A stretch of 64,000 bases of DNA from [Pseudopropionibacterium] massiliense (GCF_900607225.1 NZ_LR027842.1:1392865-1456864), one strand, 5' to 3'. Shown: positions 1-9,030, counted from the first letter of the stretch. The notes: generated by a model not told the origin, from the sequence alone. Numbers and translations are program-made.

Positions 1-1
1 G

Positions 2-439
2 GTCGAGGCCGGACAACTGATGTTCCTCGGTCAGGGGGCGGGGGGTGCTCCCACCGCCTCCGCGGTCATGGGGGATGTGGTGACCGTGGCGCGCAACCGG
101 GTGCGGGGAACCGCTGGCCACCTGGGGACCGGATACACCAAACGTGAGGTCGCCCCCATCGGGGACGCCACCAGCCGGTACTACATCCGTTTCCAGGTGG
201 AGGACAAACCGGGTGTCCTGGCGAAGTGCGCCACCATCTTCGGTGCTCATCGAGTTTCCCTGCAAACCTGTCAGCAATCCTACCTGGAGGGTCTGGGACG
301 CACCGACGGATTCACCGCGGAGCTGAACTTCATGACCCACGACGCTCGTGAACAGGATCTCCAGGACGTTGTCGCGGCGCTCCGGGAGGCCCCCTTCATC
401 GGGGAAGCCATCGACTACATGCGCATCGAGGGCAAGTGA
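2..439 (+). CDS. hom: Homoserine dehydrogenase, C-terminal part (5' truncated by window edge)
   Basis: Homoserine dehydrogenase reduces aspartate semialdehyde to homoserine, the branch point to threonine and methionine. Only the last ~145 codons are inside the window; the reading frame is open from base 2. The visible part holds the conserved GQGAGGAPTASAV segment near the end of the catalytic domain. A C-terminal ACT domain follows (about the last 85 residues, beginning near YYIRFQVEDKPGVLAKCA), the usual site of threonine feedback inhibition. The stop overlaps the thrB start in a GTGA junction, so the two are probably translationally coupled. Identity is secure from the family motif and the neighbour. 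Confidence 0.93.
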   Translation, partial: VEAGQLMFLGQGAGGAPTASAVMGDVVTVARNRVRGTAGHLGTGYTKREVAPIGDATSRYYIRFQVEDKPGVLAKCATIFGAHRVSLQTCQQSYLEGLGRTDGFTAELNFMTHDAREQDLQDVVAALREAPFIGEAIDYMRIEGK

Positions 440-1320
440 GACTCACCGTACGTGTCCCGGCGACCACCGCCAATCTGGGTTCGGGATTCGACTGCGTGGG
501 GTTGGCCGTGGACTGGTTCGACGAATTGACCCTGGAGGTCTCGGGGACCGGGGGGATCGACATCGAGGTGACCGGTGAGGGCGCCCAACAGGTGCCGCGA
601 GACGAGTCCCATCTCGTGATCGCAACCTTGCTGCACGCCCTGCGCCAATGGGGCAGGACACCACCCGGTGGTTTGCGACTCACGGCGCACAACACGATTC
701 CGCACTCACGCGGCCTCGGTTCCTCCGCCGCCGCCATCGTGGCTGGTTGCGCCTTTGCCCACGGAATCGCCTTTCCTGATGAGGAACTGGACCGTACCGA
801 GCTGACCCGGATCTCCAGCTTCCTGGAAGGGCATCCGGACAATGCGGGGGCGGCGGTCTGGGGCGGTGTGATTCTGGCCTGGCTCGATGGTGAACGGGTC
901 GAACTGATCCGGTTGCGACCCGCGGAAGGCCTGCAATGTCTCGTGTTCGTTCCCGACCTGGAAGTGCGCACCGCAGGAGCCAGGGCGGTCCTGCCCGACA
1001 TGGTCACCCGTAAGGACGCCGTGGCGCAGGCCGTGGCGGCCGCATCTCTTCCCCTGGCCCTTGAGCAACGCCCCGATCTGTTGTTGCCCGCCACGAGAGA
1101 CCGTCTGCATCAGTTCCAGAGAGCCGAGTTGATGCCGGCCTCCTGGTCGTTGTTGCGACGATTGCGGCAGGCCGGGGTTCCCGCAACCATATCCGGGGCG
1201 GGGCCGACCGTGTTCGCTGTCGGGCTGGAGGATCAACTGGCGAAAGCGGGGTCCCTCGAACACGAAGGATTTCGGCGGCATGACCTCGCGCTGGGTGGGG
1301 GAGTGCAGATCCTGGGCTGA
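436..1320 (+). CDS. thrB: Homoserine kinase
   Basis: Homoserine kinase of the GHMP superfamily makes O-phospho-L-homoserine, the substrate of threonine synthase. The product is 294 aa, normal for the family. The glycine/serine-rich GHMP phosphate loop GLGSSAAAIVAG is at about residues 93-104. The C-terminal GHMP motif SGAGPTVFAVG is near residue 253. It starts with GTG inside the hom stop (GTGA). Threonine synthase (thrC), which sits between hom and thrB in mycobacteria, is not between them here. No obvious strong terminator separates it from the following 360-bp gap. Confidence 0.95.
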   Translation: MRLTVRVPATTANLGSGFDCVGLAVDWFDELTLEVSGTGGIDIEVTGEGAQQVPRDESHLVIATLLHALRQWGRTPPGGLRLTAHNTIPHSRGLGSSAAAIVAGCAFAHGIAFPDEELDRTELTRISSFLEGHPDNAGAAVWGGVILAWLDGERVELIRLRPAEGLQCLVFVPDLEVRTAGARAVLPDMVTRKDAVAQAVAAASLPLALEQRPDLLLPATRDRLHQFQRAELMPASWSLLRRLRQAGVPATISGAGPTVFAVGLEDQLAKAGSLEHEGFRRHDLALGGGVQILG

Positions 1321-1684
1321 ACGGTGCCGGGGATCTTCAGCACCCGGGTGGCGTGCAAAATCCTTCGGGGGAGGATGGGTGTCGTGATCGTACCTGTGGG
1401 GACCTGACCGTGTTGCTCCGCCTGAGTGGGTGGCGTGCTGGGGGATGCGTCGCTGCACGTCACCTGCTCACAGAGGTCCACGGTAATGCTCCGGAACCGC
1501 CTCAGGACCCTATCCGTGGCGTCAGCTGGGGAGAAGGACGGGCTTTGTGTTAGTATTTCACCAGTCATCTGAACGGCGCCGGTGGCGGTTTCTTTTACCA
1601 CCGTGAAATGAGCGCTTTGACTAGACACTTCACCGGTTGAGCATTTTCAGTGCCACCGGTTTCCTGAGTTAAGGAAGGCAATCC
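1321..1684. other. 364-bp non-coding gap / rho leader region
   Basis: No credible gene is seen between thrB and rho. A weak hairpin (ATCCT...AGGAT, about 1360-1377) follows thrB. Possible -10 hexamers are TAGTAT at 1551-1556, preceded by TGTGT, and a TTGACT -35-like element at 1617-1622, but neither has a good partner. A good Shine-Dalgarno (AAGGAAGG) precedes the rho GTG. A long untranslated leader would fit the autoregulation known for rho genes elsewhere, but the sequence alone does not prove it. Confidence 0.4.
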
Positions 1685-3424
1685 GTGACCGAATCCGGTT
1701 CCAGCTCCCTGGCAGACCTGAAGCTCCCCGAGCTCAAGAAGATGGCGGCAGGGATGGGCATCAAGGGCACTTCCGCGATGCGCAAGGGTGATCTGATCGC
1801 CGCCATTTCCGGTGGGGTCAACGTCCCTGCCAGGCCTGAGCACAAAACCCGCGCCTCACGTCCCAGGAAGAAGACCGAGGCCGAGCCGCAACTCCCTGTG
1901 GAAGTGCCGGAACGTGTCGGCCCCGAGCAACCGAAAGCGGAAAAAACGGATTCCGAATCTTCCACCCAGCAGTCCCAGCCGCGGGCGGACGGCGACGGGA
2001 TCAGTCGCAACCGGCGACGTCGTGAACGCAACAAAGAACGTGACCGTGCGGCTCAGGAGGCCACGAACGAAGAGGTTGGGGAGCGTTTGGCCGTGGCGCT
2101 CGGGCAGGCCGGCGGTTCTGCCGCGGCACCCGTCCTCGCCCCCGCCAGCGCAGGCGCCGGTCGTTTCGAGGAGGAGAACGAGGGGGGGCGCCGCGGGCGC
2201 CGCCGTCGCAACCGCGACCGCCAGAACCGTCGCAACCGTGGATCTGGCGGAATGGATCGTTTCGAGAACGAACCCACGGTTTCGGAGGACGATGTGCTTG
2301 CCGCCGTTTCCGGGATCGTGGACATCCTCGACAACTACGCCTTCGTGCGTACCACCGGGTACCTTCCCGGCCCCAACGACGCCTACCTGCCATTGGCGAT
2401 GGTGCGTCGATTCGGATTGCGACGAGGTGATGTGATCGTCGGTGCCATCCGTACCCCCCGGGAGGGCGAACGTAGGGAGAAGTACAACCCGTTGGTGCGG
2501 ATCGACTCCATCAACGGTGATGATCCCGAAAGGGCGAAGCAGCGTCCTGAGTTCGCGAAACTGACGCCCCTCTATCCCCAGGAGAAACTCCGCCTCGAAA
2601 CGGTCAACACGCAGCTGACCGGTCGTGTCATCGACTTGGTGGCTCCGATCGGCAAGGGACAGCGTGGCCTCATCGTTTCCCCCCCCAAGGCGGGCAAGAC
2701 GATGGTGATGCAGGCCGTTGCGAACGCGATTGCCGCGAACAATCCCGAGGTTCACCTCATGGTGGTCCTCGTCGACGAGCGTCCCGAGGAGGTCACGGAC
2801 TTCCAGCGGACCGTCTCAGGGGAGGTGATCGCGTCCACCTTCGACCGTCCGGCAGAGGACCACACCGTGGTTGCCGAACTGGCCATCGAACGGGCCAAGC
2901 GTCTTGTCGAACTCGGGCATGACGTGGTTGTCCTGCTCGACGGCATCACGCGTCTGGGCAGGGCGTACAACCTGGCAGCCCCGGCATCCGGGCGCATCCT
3001 CTCCGGTGGTGTCGACTCCGCGGCCCTCTACCCGCCCAAGAAATTCTTCGGGGCAGCCCGCAACATCGAGAACGGTGGTTCCCTGACGATTCTGGCGACC
3101 GCCCTCATCGAGACCGGTTCCCGGATGGACGAGGTCATTTTCGAGGAGTTCAAGGGCACGGGCAACATGGAGCTCAGACTCGCCAGGCAGCTCGCCGACA
3201 AGCGGATTTTCCCCGCGATCGATGTGGATGCCTCCGGTACCCGTCGTGAGGACCTGCTGCTCGGCCGTGACGAGCTCAACATCATCTGGAAGCTGCGGCG
3301 AGCACTGTCCGGGCTCGACGACCAGGCCGCCCTGGAGACCCTACTGGCAAGGATGCGCAAGACACAGAACAACCACGAGTTCCTGCTGAGCGTCCTGAAG
3401 ACCACCCCGGCACAGGAAGGCTGA
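1685..3424 (+). CDS. rho: Transcription termination factor Rho
   Basis: Hexameric RNA helicase that terminates transcription. At 579 aa it is far longer than E. coli Rho (419 aa). The N-terminus has the Rho_N/SAP-like helix-extension-helix (LADLKLPELKKMAAGMGI, residues ~9-26). Residues ~40-190 are a low-complexity Arg/Glu/Pro-rich insertion typical of high-GC actinobacterial Rho. The cold-shock-like RNA-binding domain and RecA-type ATPase follow. Walker A (SPPKAGKT) is at ~335-342 and Walker B (VVVLLDGITRLGR) near 415. The GTG start is set by AAGGAAGG a few bases upstream and by the position of the Rho_N domain. Confidence 0.97.
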   Translation: MTESGSSSLADLKLPELKKMAAGMGIKGTSAMRKGDLIAAISGGVNVPARPEHKTRASRPRKKTEAEPQLPVEVPERVGPEQPKAEKTDSESSTQQSQPRADGDGISRNRRRRERNKERDRAAQEATNEEVGERLAVALGQAGGSAAAPVLAPASAGAGRFEEENEGGRRGRRRRNRDRQNRRNRGSGGMDRFENEPTVSEDDVLAAVSGIVDILDNYAFVRTTGYLPGPNDAYLPLAMVRRFGLRRGDVIVGAIRTPREGERREKYNPLVRIDSINGDDPERAKQRPEFAKLTPLYPQEKLRLETVNTQLTGRVIDLVAPIGKGQRGLIVSPPKAGKTMVMQAVANAIAANNPEVHLMVVLVDERPEEVTDFQRTVSGEVIASTFDRPAEDHTVVAELAIERAKRLVELGHDVVVLLDGITRLGRAYNLAAPASGRILSGGVDSAALYPPKKFFGAARNIENGGSLTILATALIETGSRMDEVIFEEFKGTGNMELRLARQLADKRIFPAIDVDASGTRREDLLLGRDELNIIWKLRRALSGLDDQAALETLLARMRKTQNNHEFLLSVLKTTPAQEG

Positions 3425-3459
3425 AACGACGGCCGCGCCGAGGCCGCAGGGATCGTTTT
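3424..3459 (+). terminator. Possible rho terminator/attenuator hairpin
   Basis: AAACGA (3424-3429) pairs with TCGTTT (3453-3458), enclosing an inner CGGCC...GGCCG pair, and ends in a short T-run. The stem is interrupted, so an intrinsic terminator is only possible. Its T-run overlaps the proposed rpmE -35 element. Confidence 0.35.
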
Positions 3460-3485
3460 GATTCGACGGCATCGGCTGGCACAAT
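3458..3485 (+). promoter_or_regulatory. Candidate rpmE promoter
   Basis: TTGATT (3458-3463), a 16-nt spacer and CACAAT (3480-3485) resemble a housekeeping promoter. A ~60-nt leader then carries TAGGAGAAAACC just before the rpmE ATG. Predicted by eye only. Confidence 0.45.
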
Positions 3486-3554
3486 TGCAGGCCGTGCCGG
3501 TTCACGCCCACCAACGGTGTGGCGACCCGGGAAGAACACACCTAGGAGAAAACC

Positions 3555-3770
3555 ATGAAGCAGGGTATCCACCCCGATTACGTCGAGACGAAGGTCCACT
3601 GCACCTGCGGCAACACCTTCACGACCCGCAGCACCTCGAAGAAGGGAACTCTGAGCGCCGACGTGTGCTCTGAGTGCCATCCCTTCTACACCGGCAAGCA
3701 GAAGATTCTCGACACCGGTGGCCGCGTCGCTCGTTTCGAGCGCATGTACGCCAAGAACAAGAAGAAGTGA
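3555..3770 (+). CDS. rpmE: 50S ribosomal protein L31 (bL31), zinc-binding form
   Basis: Large-subunit ribosomal protein bL31, 71 aa, beginning [20 protein letters not shown]. The four zinc-ligand cysteines of the C+ type are all present (C16, C18, C38, C41), in HCTC and [11 protein letters not shown]. Actinobacteria often encode a second zinc-free paralogue elsewhere; this is the zinc form. A strong AGGAG Shine-Dalgarno precedes the ATG. It sits between rho and prfA, as in mycobacteria. Confidence 0.97.
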   Translation: MKQGIHPDYVETKVHCTCGNTFTTRSTSKKGTLSADVCSECHPFYTGKQKILDTGGRVARFERMYAKNKKK

Positions 3771-3789
3771 GTTCGCGGAGTCGGCGAAA

Positions 3790-4854
3790 TTGTTTGAGAG
3801 CGCGGATTCCCTGATCGCCGAACACGATCGGCTCGAGGCCCAGCTGGCCGACCCCGCGACGCACGCCGACCCGGCGCTGATGCGCCGGGTCGGTCGTCGT
3901 TATGCGGCGCTGCGCCCCGTGGTCGAGGCCTTGGCGCTGTACCGCGGACTGGCCGCCGACCGGGAGGCAGCACTTGAGCTCGCGGAGCAGGATCCGGCAT
4001 TCGCTGAGGAGGCTGAGATGCTCGGGGCGCGGCTGGAGGAAACCGCGGCGCGGCTCACCCGGCTACTGGCGCCGAGGGACCCGAACGACGACGCCGACGC
4101 GATCCTCGAGATCAAGTCGGGAGAGGGTGGTGAGGAGTCCGCTCTGTTCGCTGCTGATCTGCTGCGCATGTACCAGCGGTACACGGAGCAGGTCGGCTGG
4201 CACCTGGAGGTGCTGGATTCCCAGGCAACGGATCTCGGCGGATTCAAGTCGGTGACGGTGGCCATCAAGGGAACCGTCACCGACGGGGTCGGGCCCTATG
4301 GGCGGCTCAAGTTCGAAGGCGGGGTGCATCGGGTTCAACGCGTTCCCGTCACCGAAACCCAAGGGCGCATCCACACATCCGCAGCCGGTGTGCTGGTCTC
4401 CCCTGACCTCGAGCCGGAGGAACTGGAAATCAGCGAATCCGACCTCAGGATCGACGTGTTCCGCGCATCCGGGCCCGGCGGTCAGGGAGTGAACACCACG
4501 GATTCGGCGGTCAGGATCACCCACCTCCCGACAGGCGTGGTGGTGAGCTGTCAGAACGAACGTTCCCAGCTGCAGAACCGTGAGCAGGCGATACGTCTGC
4601 TGCGATCCAGGCTCGCGGCCATCCGGGAGGCCGAGATGAGACAAGCGGCATCCGCAGCACGCAGATCGCAGGTGCGTACGGTGGACCGCTCCGAACGGAT
4701 CCGAACCTATAATTTTCCGGAGAACCGTTTCGCCGACCATCGGATCGGTTTCAAGGCCCACAACCTGGACCTGGTCCTGGCGGGAGCCTTGGCTCCCGTG
4801 CTCGACGCGCTGGCCGAGGCGGACCTGGCCGAACGGTTGTCCGGGTCAGGCTGA
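3790..4854 (+). CDS. prfA: Peptide chain release factor 1
   Basis: RF1 recognises UAA/UAG stop codons and triggers peptide release. The GGQ catalytic loop ([17 protein letters not shown]) is near residue 230. The RF1 PxT anticodon tripeptide appears as PVT near residue 186 ([15 protein letters not shown]), which separates it from RF2 (SPF). I place the start at the TTG at 3790, giving [20 protein letters not shown] and 354 aa, close to the usual ~357 aa N-terminus. GGAG lies 9 nt upstream of this TTG. An in-frame ATG at 3718 would lie inside rpmE and add an unconserved 24-residue extension. The stop overlaps the prmC ATG by one base (TGATG). Confidence 0.95.
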   Translation: MFESADSLIAEHDRLEAQLADPATHADPALMRRVGRRYAALRPVVEALALYRGLAADREAALELAEQDPAFAEEAEMLGARLEETAARLTRLLAPRDPNDDADAILEIKSGEGGEESALFAADLLRMYQRYTEQVGWHLEVLDSQATDLGGFKSVTVAIKGTVTDGVGPYGRLKFEGGVHRVQRVPVTETQGRIHTSAAGVLVSPDLEPEELEISESDLRIDVFRASGPGGQGVNTTDSAVRITHLPTGVVVSCQNERSQLQNREQAIRLLRSRLAAIREAEMRQAASAARRSQVRTVDRSERIRTYNFPENRFADHRIGFKAHNLDLVLAGALAPVLDALAEADLAERLSGSG

Positions 4855-5696
4855 TGAGGGCCTGGGACCTGGTCCTCGACGTCTCGGAGCAACTGGCGCA
4901 GGCAGGTGTCACCACTCCGGCTGCCGATGCCCGCTGGCTCGTGTGCCATGCCCTGGGATGCGACTCGGCGACGCTGATTCTCCGGGACGCCTCGCCCGAG
5001 GACCGCGATCGGGTGGCCGGCTTCGTGGCCCGCCGAAAAACCGGGGAACCGGTCCAGTACATCACGGGCCGGGTCCCGTTCCGCTACGAAACCCTCGCCG
5101 TGGGGCCCGGGGTCTTCATACCGCGCCCCGAAACGGAACTGTTGGTGGACCAGGTGCTCGCGTACCTGACGTCCCTGCCCACCGGAAGACATCGTGTGGT
5201 TGAACTGTGTGCCGGGTCGGGGGCCATCACCCGGAGCCTCGCCAGGGAACGTGGCGGCCTGGATCTGTACGCCGTGGAACGTTCCCGCGATGCGTGGACT
5301 TGGCTGCTGCGAAACCTCGAGGGGCTCGGTGTGGACTGCCGCCGTCAGGACATGTCCGAGGCCTTTCACGATCTTGACTCCAAGGTCGACGTCGTGGTGG
5401 CGAACCCGCCCTATGTCCCCAGCGGTCTGCGTGGGCGGCTCCCGGTGGAGGTGACCCACGACCCGGATGAGGCGTTGTTCGGCGGGGATGACGGGCTGGA
5501 GGCCATCCGGGTCGTCCACTCGGTGGCACGCAGACTCCTGGTGCCGGGAGGCCTGGTTGCCATGGAGCACGACCAGTCGCACGCCGAGCAGGTCCGGGGA
5601 ATCTTCTCGGACGGTTTCCGCGATGTTCGCACGGTACGCGACTTGGCAGGGCTTCCCCGGCACCTTGTCGCCAGACGTGGCAGGATTGGCGGGTGA
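4854..5696 (+). CDS. prmC: Release factor glutamine methyltransferase PrmC (HemK)
   Basis: S-adenosylmethionine-dependent methylase that N5-methylates the glutamine of the GGQ motif in RF1/RF2. It directly follows its substrate gene prfA. The product is 280 aa. The SAM-binding motif I (VELCAGSGAI) is near residue 116 and the hallmark catalytic NPPY (VANPPYVPS) near residue 183. It starts in a TGATG overlap with prfA and ends in a GTGA overlap with the next gene, so it is probably translated as part of one coupled operon. Confidence 0.95.
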   Translation: MRAWDLVLDVSEQLAQAGVTTPAADARWLVCHALGCDSATLILRDASPEDRDRVAGFVARRKTGEPVQYITGRVPFRYETLAVGPGVFIPRPETELLVDQVLAYLTSLPTGRHRVVELCAGSGAITRSLARERGGLDLYAVERSRDAWTWLLRNLEGLGVDCRRQDMSEAFHDLDSKVDVVVANPPYVPSGLRGRLPVEVTHDPDEALFGGDDGLEAIRVVHSVARRLLVPGGLVAMEHDQSHAEQVRGIFSDGFRDVRTVRDLAGLPRHLVARRGRIGG

Positions 5697-6346
5697 GTGA
5701 AACCGGGTCGAGGACGCTGTCCCTTGAGCTTGAAACCGATGCCGCCCTTGAGGCCGCCCGGGAAGCGGTCGCGGCTGGGCAGTGCGTCGTCTTCCCAACC
5801 GACACCGTCTACGGGATCGGGTGTGCCGCTTTCGATGCCAAAGCGGTCACGAGACTGCTGGACGCGAAGAGGCGGGGACGGGACATGCCTCCGCCGGTGC
5901 TGATCGCGGAGGCATCGATGCTGCGGGCCCTCGCCGGTCAGGTCCCGGATGCGGCCAGGAAACTGGTGGCACGGTTCTGGCCGGGGGCACTGACCATCAT
6001 CGTCAAGGCGCAGCGGTCGCTTCCCCTGGACCTGGGAGACACCCGGGGAACGGTGGCGGTCCGGGTCCCCGATCACGACCAGGCCCGTGCCCTGCTGCGC
6101 CGCACCGGCCCCATGGCCGTGAGCTCGGCGAACGTCTCGGGGCAGCCGGCCGCCACCACCGCAGGGGAGGCCCGTCACATGTTGGAGGACGCCGTCGCGG
6201 TCTACCTGGACGGTGGAAGGGCCCCCGGGGGGGAGGCGTCCACGATCATCGATTTCACCGGCGACGAGCACGGGCGGGTTCTCCGTCAGGGGGCACTCGA
6301 CCTCGAGGAACTCCGCGGGGTGGTGCCGGAGCTGCAGGCTGGCTGA
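5693..6346 (+). CDS. tsaC: L-threonylcarbamoyladenylate synthase (TsaC/Sua5 family)
   Basis: YrdC-fold enzyme that makes threonylcarbamoyl-AMP for the universal t6A37 tRNA modification. The 217-aa product has the conserved FPTDTVYGIG segment near residue 35 and the downstream SSANVSG motif. It lacks the extra C-terminal Sua5 domain, so it is the short TsaC-like form. The GTG start overlaps the prmC stop (GTGA) and the stop overlaps the next ATG (TGATG). The same position after prmC is seen in mycobacteria. Confidence 0.92.
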   Translation: MSETGSRTLSLELETDAALEAAREAVAAGQCVVFPTDTVYGIGCAAFDAKAVTRLLDAKRRGRDMPPPVLIAEASMLRALAGQVPDAARKLVARFWPGALTIIVKAQRSLPLDLGDTRGTVAVRVPDHDQARALLRRTGPMAVSSANVSGQPAATTAGEARHMLEDAVAVYLDGGRAPGGEASTIIDFTGDEHGRVLRQGALDLEELRGVVPELQAG

Positions 6347-7458
6347 TGCGCGAATACCTTCTCGTGCTGCTGGTTGCCACCGCCGCCACCTACCTGTTCG
6401 CAGCGGTGTGCCGTCAGCTCGCCCTGCGTTGGAACGCGGTGGCGAAGGTGAGGGCGCGCGATGTCCACACCAGCCCCAAACCCTATTTCGGCGGGCTTGC
6501 GATGTTCGGCGGGCTGGTCGTCTGTCTCATGCTCGCCGTGAACATGCCTTTCCTGTCTCGAGTCGCAACCGTCGGGCACGACGCCCTGGTTGTTCTCCTG
6601 GCGAGTGGCCTGATCTGCGCCGTCGGGCTGGTCGACGACGTCGTCGAGCTGAGCCCCGTCGTGAAATTCGGCGGCCAGGTGCTGGCCGCGGGGGCGGCCG
6701 TGTTGGGAGGGGTCCGCATCTACTGGATTCCCCTGCCGAACGCGGTGCTGGCCCTCGACGACGCCAGCAGCATCCTGATCACGGTCATCTTCATCGCGGT
6801 GTGTGCGAATGCCGTCAACTTCGTTGACGGGCTGGACGGGTTGGCGGCCGGGCTGGTGGCGGTCGGCGCAGGGGCGTTCTTCGCCTATTCGTACGTGCTC
6901 GCCTATGAACAGGACCTGGCCCGGGCCACGACGGCGAGCCTGTTGACCGTGGCCACTCTCGGTATCTGCCTCGGGTTTCTTGGTCACAACTTCCAGCCGG
7001 CGCACATGTTCATGGGGGATGCGGGATCCATGCTGCTGGGATTCCTGATGGCGATGAGCGCCGTCTCGTTCACCGGCCAGGTGGATCCGAGCGCCCTCAG
7101 CCGGGACCACGACGACGTCCTACCCGCGCTGCTCCCGGTGCTGCTGCCGTTCGCCACGATGGCCCTACCGCTGAGCGACCTGGTCCTGGCCTGGATCCGC
7201 AGGACCGCGCGAGGCCAGCATCCTTTCAAGGCGGACAAACAGCACCTGCACCACAGGCTGGTGGCCCGGGGACACTCGCAGCGCGGGGTCGTGTTCATCA
7301 TGTGCTCCTGGGGTGCGGTGATAGCGGGTGGCCTGGTCTGCACGGTGCTCCTGAACCACCCCGCGACATGGTGGGCCATCGGGGTGTTCCTCGTGCTGCT
7401 GGTGCTGGTCACGGTCATGCCCGTCAGACGCGGATCCGGGGCGGCGAGACATGGCTGA
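6346..7458 (+). CDS. wecA: WecA/MraY-family undecaprenyl-phosphate sugar-1-phosphate transferase
   Basis: Polytopic membrane enzyme (370 aa, about ten hydrophobic segments) that transfers a sugar-1-phosphate, probably GlcNAc-1-P, to a polyprenyl phosphate lipid carrier for cell-wall polymer synthesis. Family motifs are NAVNFVDGLDGLAAG (~155), the Mg-binding FMGDAGSMLLG (~222) and the C-terminal HHRL (~301). The true start is the ATG at 6346, in a TGATG overlap with tsaC. The longer open frame upstream is antiparallel noise. The end overlaps the next gene by 8 nt. Exact sugar specificity is inferred from the rfe/wecA gene at this locus in mycobacteria. Confidence 0.88.
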   Translation: MREYLLVLLVATAATYLFAAVCRQLALRWNAVAKVRARDVHTSPKPYFGGLAMFGGLVVCLMLAVNMPFLSRVATVGHDALVVLLASGLICAVGLVDDVVELSPVVKFGGQVLAAGAAVLGGVRIYWIPLPNAVLALDDASSILITVIFIAVCANAVNFVDGLDGLAAGLVAVGAGAFFAYSYVLAYEQDLARATTASLLTVATLGICLGFLGHNFQPAHMFMGDAGSMLLGFLMAMSAVSFTGQVDPSALSRDHDDVLPALLPVLLPFATMALPLSDLVLAWIRRTARGQHPFKADKQHLHHRLVARGHSQRGVVFIMCSWGAVIAGGLVCTVLLNHPATWWAIGVFLVLLVLVTVMPVRRGSGAARHG

Positions 7459-7891
7459 ACGTCGGGTCACGGGGGCCACCCGGCGTGCCCGGCAGATGAT
7501 GATCGGCGGGCTGGTGGTCGGGAATGCGGTGGGGATCTCGGTGTGCGGACTGGCCCTGGCGACCGGCTCCCGGGAGGCGCTCATCGGGGCCGCACTGGGA
7601 TTCGCCGCGGTGGTTCTCTTCTTCTCCGTGGGACAGGCGGTCGAGGTCGTGGCCTGCGAGCTGGAACCCGTCCAGGGTCTCGGTGTGGTGCTCGTGAGTT
7701 ATGCTGTTCGCGTGGCGGGGATCGGGGCCGGTTTCTGGTTCGTGACGAGTCATCCGCGGCTCGGGCCCGCCACGGACGGGAAATGGTTGGCGGGCGCGGT
7801 CGTCGCGACGGTGCTTGCCTGGACGACGGGTGTGGTCGTGGTGGCGTCGCGGCAACGCGTACCCATTTACGATATTCACGACCAAGGCTGA
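7451..7891 (+). CDS. Membrane protein upstream of ATP synthase operon (Rv1303-like)
   Basis: 146-aa protein with four predicted membrane segments (about residues 17-40, 43-63, 77-100 and 112-132) and a basic N-terminus (MAERRVTGATRRARQMM). It begins 8 nt before the wecA stop and ends just before the AtpZ-like gene. Its position and topology match the small integral membrane protein preceding atpB in actinobacteria (Rv1303 in M. tuberculosis), sometimes grouped with AtpI-type assembly factors. Function is inferred from position; no catalytic motif is visible. Confidence 0.75.
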   Translation: MAERRVTGATRRARQMMIGGLVVGNAVGISVCGLALATGSREALIGAALGFAAVVLFFSVGQAVEVVACELEPVQGLGVVLVSYAVRVAGIGAGFWFVTSHPRLGPATDGKWLAGAVVATVLAWTTGVVVVASRQRVPIYDIHDQG

Positions 7892-7894
7892 GAA

Positions 7895-8173
7895 ATGCGG
7901 CCCGGGGGGATGAAGGCGGAAGGTTTTTCCGCTAGGCTCACTCTCGACATGGGCATGAGACCAGGATCCGAGGAGAAGCCCTCGCAGCAACGGGGCACCG
8001 AGGACGGCATGGTTGTGCTCAGTTACATCTTGGCGGGCCTGCTCTTCTACGGAGGTCTGGGCTGGCTGGGTGATCATCTCTGGAAGACATCGTGGTTGCT
8101 ACCGCTGGGCCTGATCCTGGGCCTTGCCTGCAGCACGTATCTGATCGTCAAGCGATATGGGAGTGGCGCGTGA
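7895..8173 (+). CDS. AtpZ/AtpI-like ATP synthase-associated small membrane protein
   Basis: Up to 92 aa with two transmembrane helices (VVLSYILAGLLFYGGLGWLG and WLLPLGLILGLACSTYLIV), the architecture of AtpZ/AtpI family proteins that assist c-ring assembly or Mg2+/Ca2+ entry. The start is uncertain. The ATG at 7895 has AAGG upstream. The ATG at 7949 lies just after a TAGGCT -10-like hexamer and gives 74 aa, nearer the usual size. Its stop overlaps the atpB GTG (GTGA). The family assignment rests on topology and place. Confidence 0.75.
   Translation: MRPGGMKAEGFSARLTLDMGMRPGSEEKPSQQRGTEDGMVVLSYILAGLLFYGGLGWLGDHLWKTSWLLPLGLILGLACSTYLIVKRYGSGA
7933..7938 (+). promoter_or_regulatory. Candidate -10 element for the atp operon
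   Basis: TAGGCT, a common actinobacterial -10 hexamer, lies 10 nt before the in-frame ATG at 7949. The -35 region is poor (TGAAGG, 7911-7916). It could provide an operon promoter with an almost leaderless first gene. Confidence 0.35.
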
Positions 8174-8973
8174 ACCCTTGGCTTCTTCCGCTGGAGAGCG
8201 GTGGTGACGGCGGCTACACCCCGCCGAGCGTCAACGACTTCATCTTCGACACCCCCGTCATTCCCGGCACCCCTGCCTGGATGAACAAGCCCTTCTGGCA
8301 GGCGGTCATAGCAGCTCTGCTGGTGGTTCTGCTCTGGTGGTTTGCCTCGCGCCGGCTCAAGGTGCTGCCATCCAAACGACAGTTCCTCTCCGAGTACCTC
8401 TACGAATTCGTCCGCAACGGCATCGCCCGCGACATCCTCCACCACGACTACAAGCGTTTTCTGCCATATCTGCTCGGCCTGTTCTCCTTCCTGCTGATCA
8501 ACAACTGGTTCGGTGAGACCTTCGTGTTCATGCTCCCGACCTTCAGCAATGTCGGATTCGCCTACGGCCTGGCTCTTCTTTCCTGGTGCGTCTACGTCGG
8601 TGCGGGATTCCGCAAATTCGGCATCGGGTTTCTCAAGAAGGCGCTCATCCCCGAGGGCGTTCCGTGGTATCTCCTGTGGTTGATCATCCCGCTGGAGTTT
8701 CTCGCGACGTTCGTCACCCGCCCAGTCACGCTCGCCCTGCGTCTGTTCGCCAACATGTTCGCCGGGCACCTGGTGATTCTGGTGTTCGTGGTCGGAGGGT
8801 CCTTCCTGTTGACCTTCCAGAACAACCTCATGTACAACGTCTCCGGTGCCGTCTCGGTGGTGTTCAGTTTCGCGCTCCTGTTCCTGGAACTGTTCATCGG
8901 CGCATTGCAGGCCTACATTTTCACCGTCCTGACCGCCCAGTACGTGTCGACCTCCGTCTCCGAGGCCCACTGA
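8170..8973 (+). CDS. atpB: ATP synthase Fo subunit a
   Basis: Membrane subunit a of F1Fo ATP synthase, forming the proton half-channels beside the c-ring. The 267-aa product has about six membrane helices. The essential arginine is in LALRLFANMFAGH near residue 190. The start is the GTG at 8170 overlapping the preceding stop (GTGA), giving MNPWLLPLESGGDGGYTPPS. A further upstream in-frame ATG at 8092 would lie within the previous gene. First core gene of the order atpB-E-F-H-A-G-D-C. Confidence 0.96.
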   Translation: MNPWLLPLESGGDGGYTPPSVNDFIFDTPVIPGTPAWMNKPFWQAVIAALLVVLLWWFASRRLKVLPSKRQFLSEYLYEFVRNGIARDILHHDYKRFLPYLLGLFSFLLINNWFGETFVFMLPTFSNVGFAYGLALLSWCVYVGAGFRKFGIGFLKKALIPEGVPWYLLWLIIPLEFLATFVTRPVTLALRLFANMFAGHLVILVFVVGGSFLLTFQNNLMYNVSGAVSVVFSFALLFLELFIGALQAYIFTVLTAQYVSTSVSEAH

Positions 8974-9030
8974 TTCGAGAAATCCGACTCCATCACCAAT
9001 CCCGGTGAGAAGCCATCCGAAAGGAAAACC

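Noticed and set aside
1360-1410. 10-codon ORF after thrB
   Set aside because: Its ATG overlaps the only purine-rich segment, leaving no usable ribosome-binding spacing.
5782-6345. N-terminal extension of the WecA-like frame
   Set aside because: The extension overlaps tsaC in another frame and is compositionally odd; the ATG at 6346 begins with a membrane helix and has a TGATG overlap.
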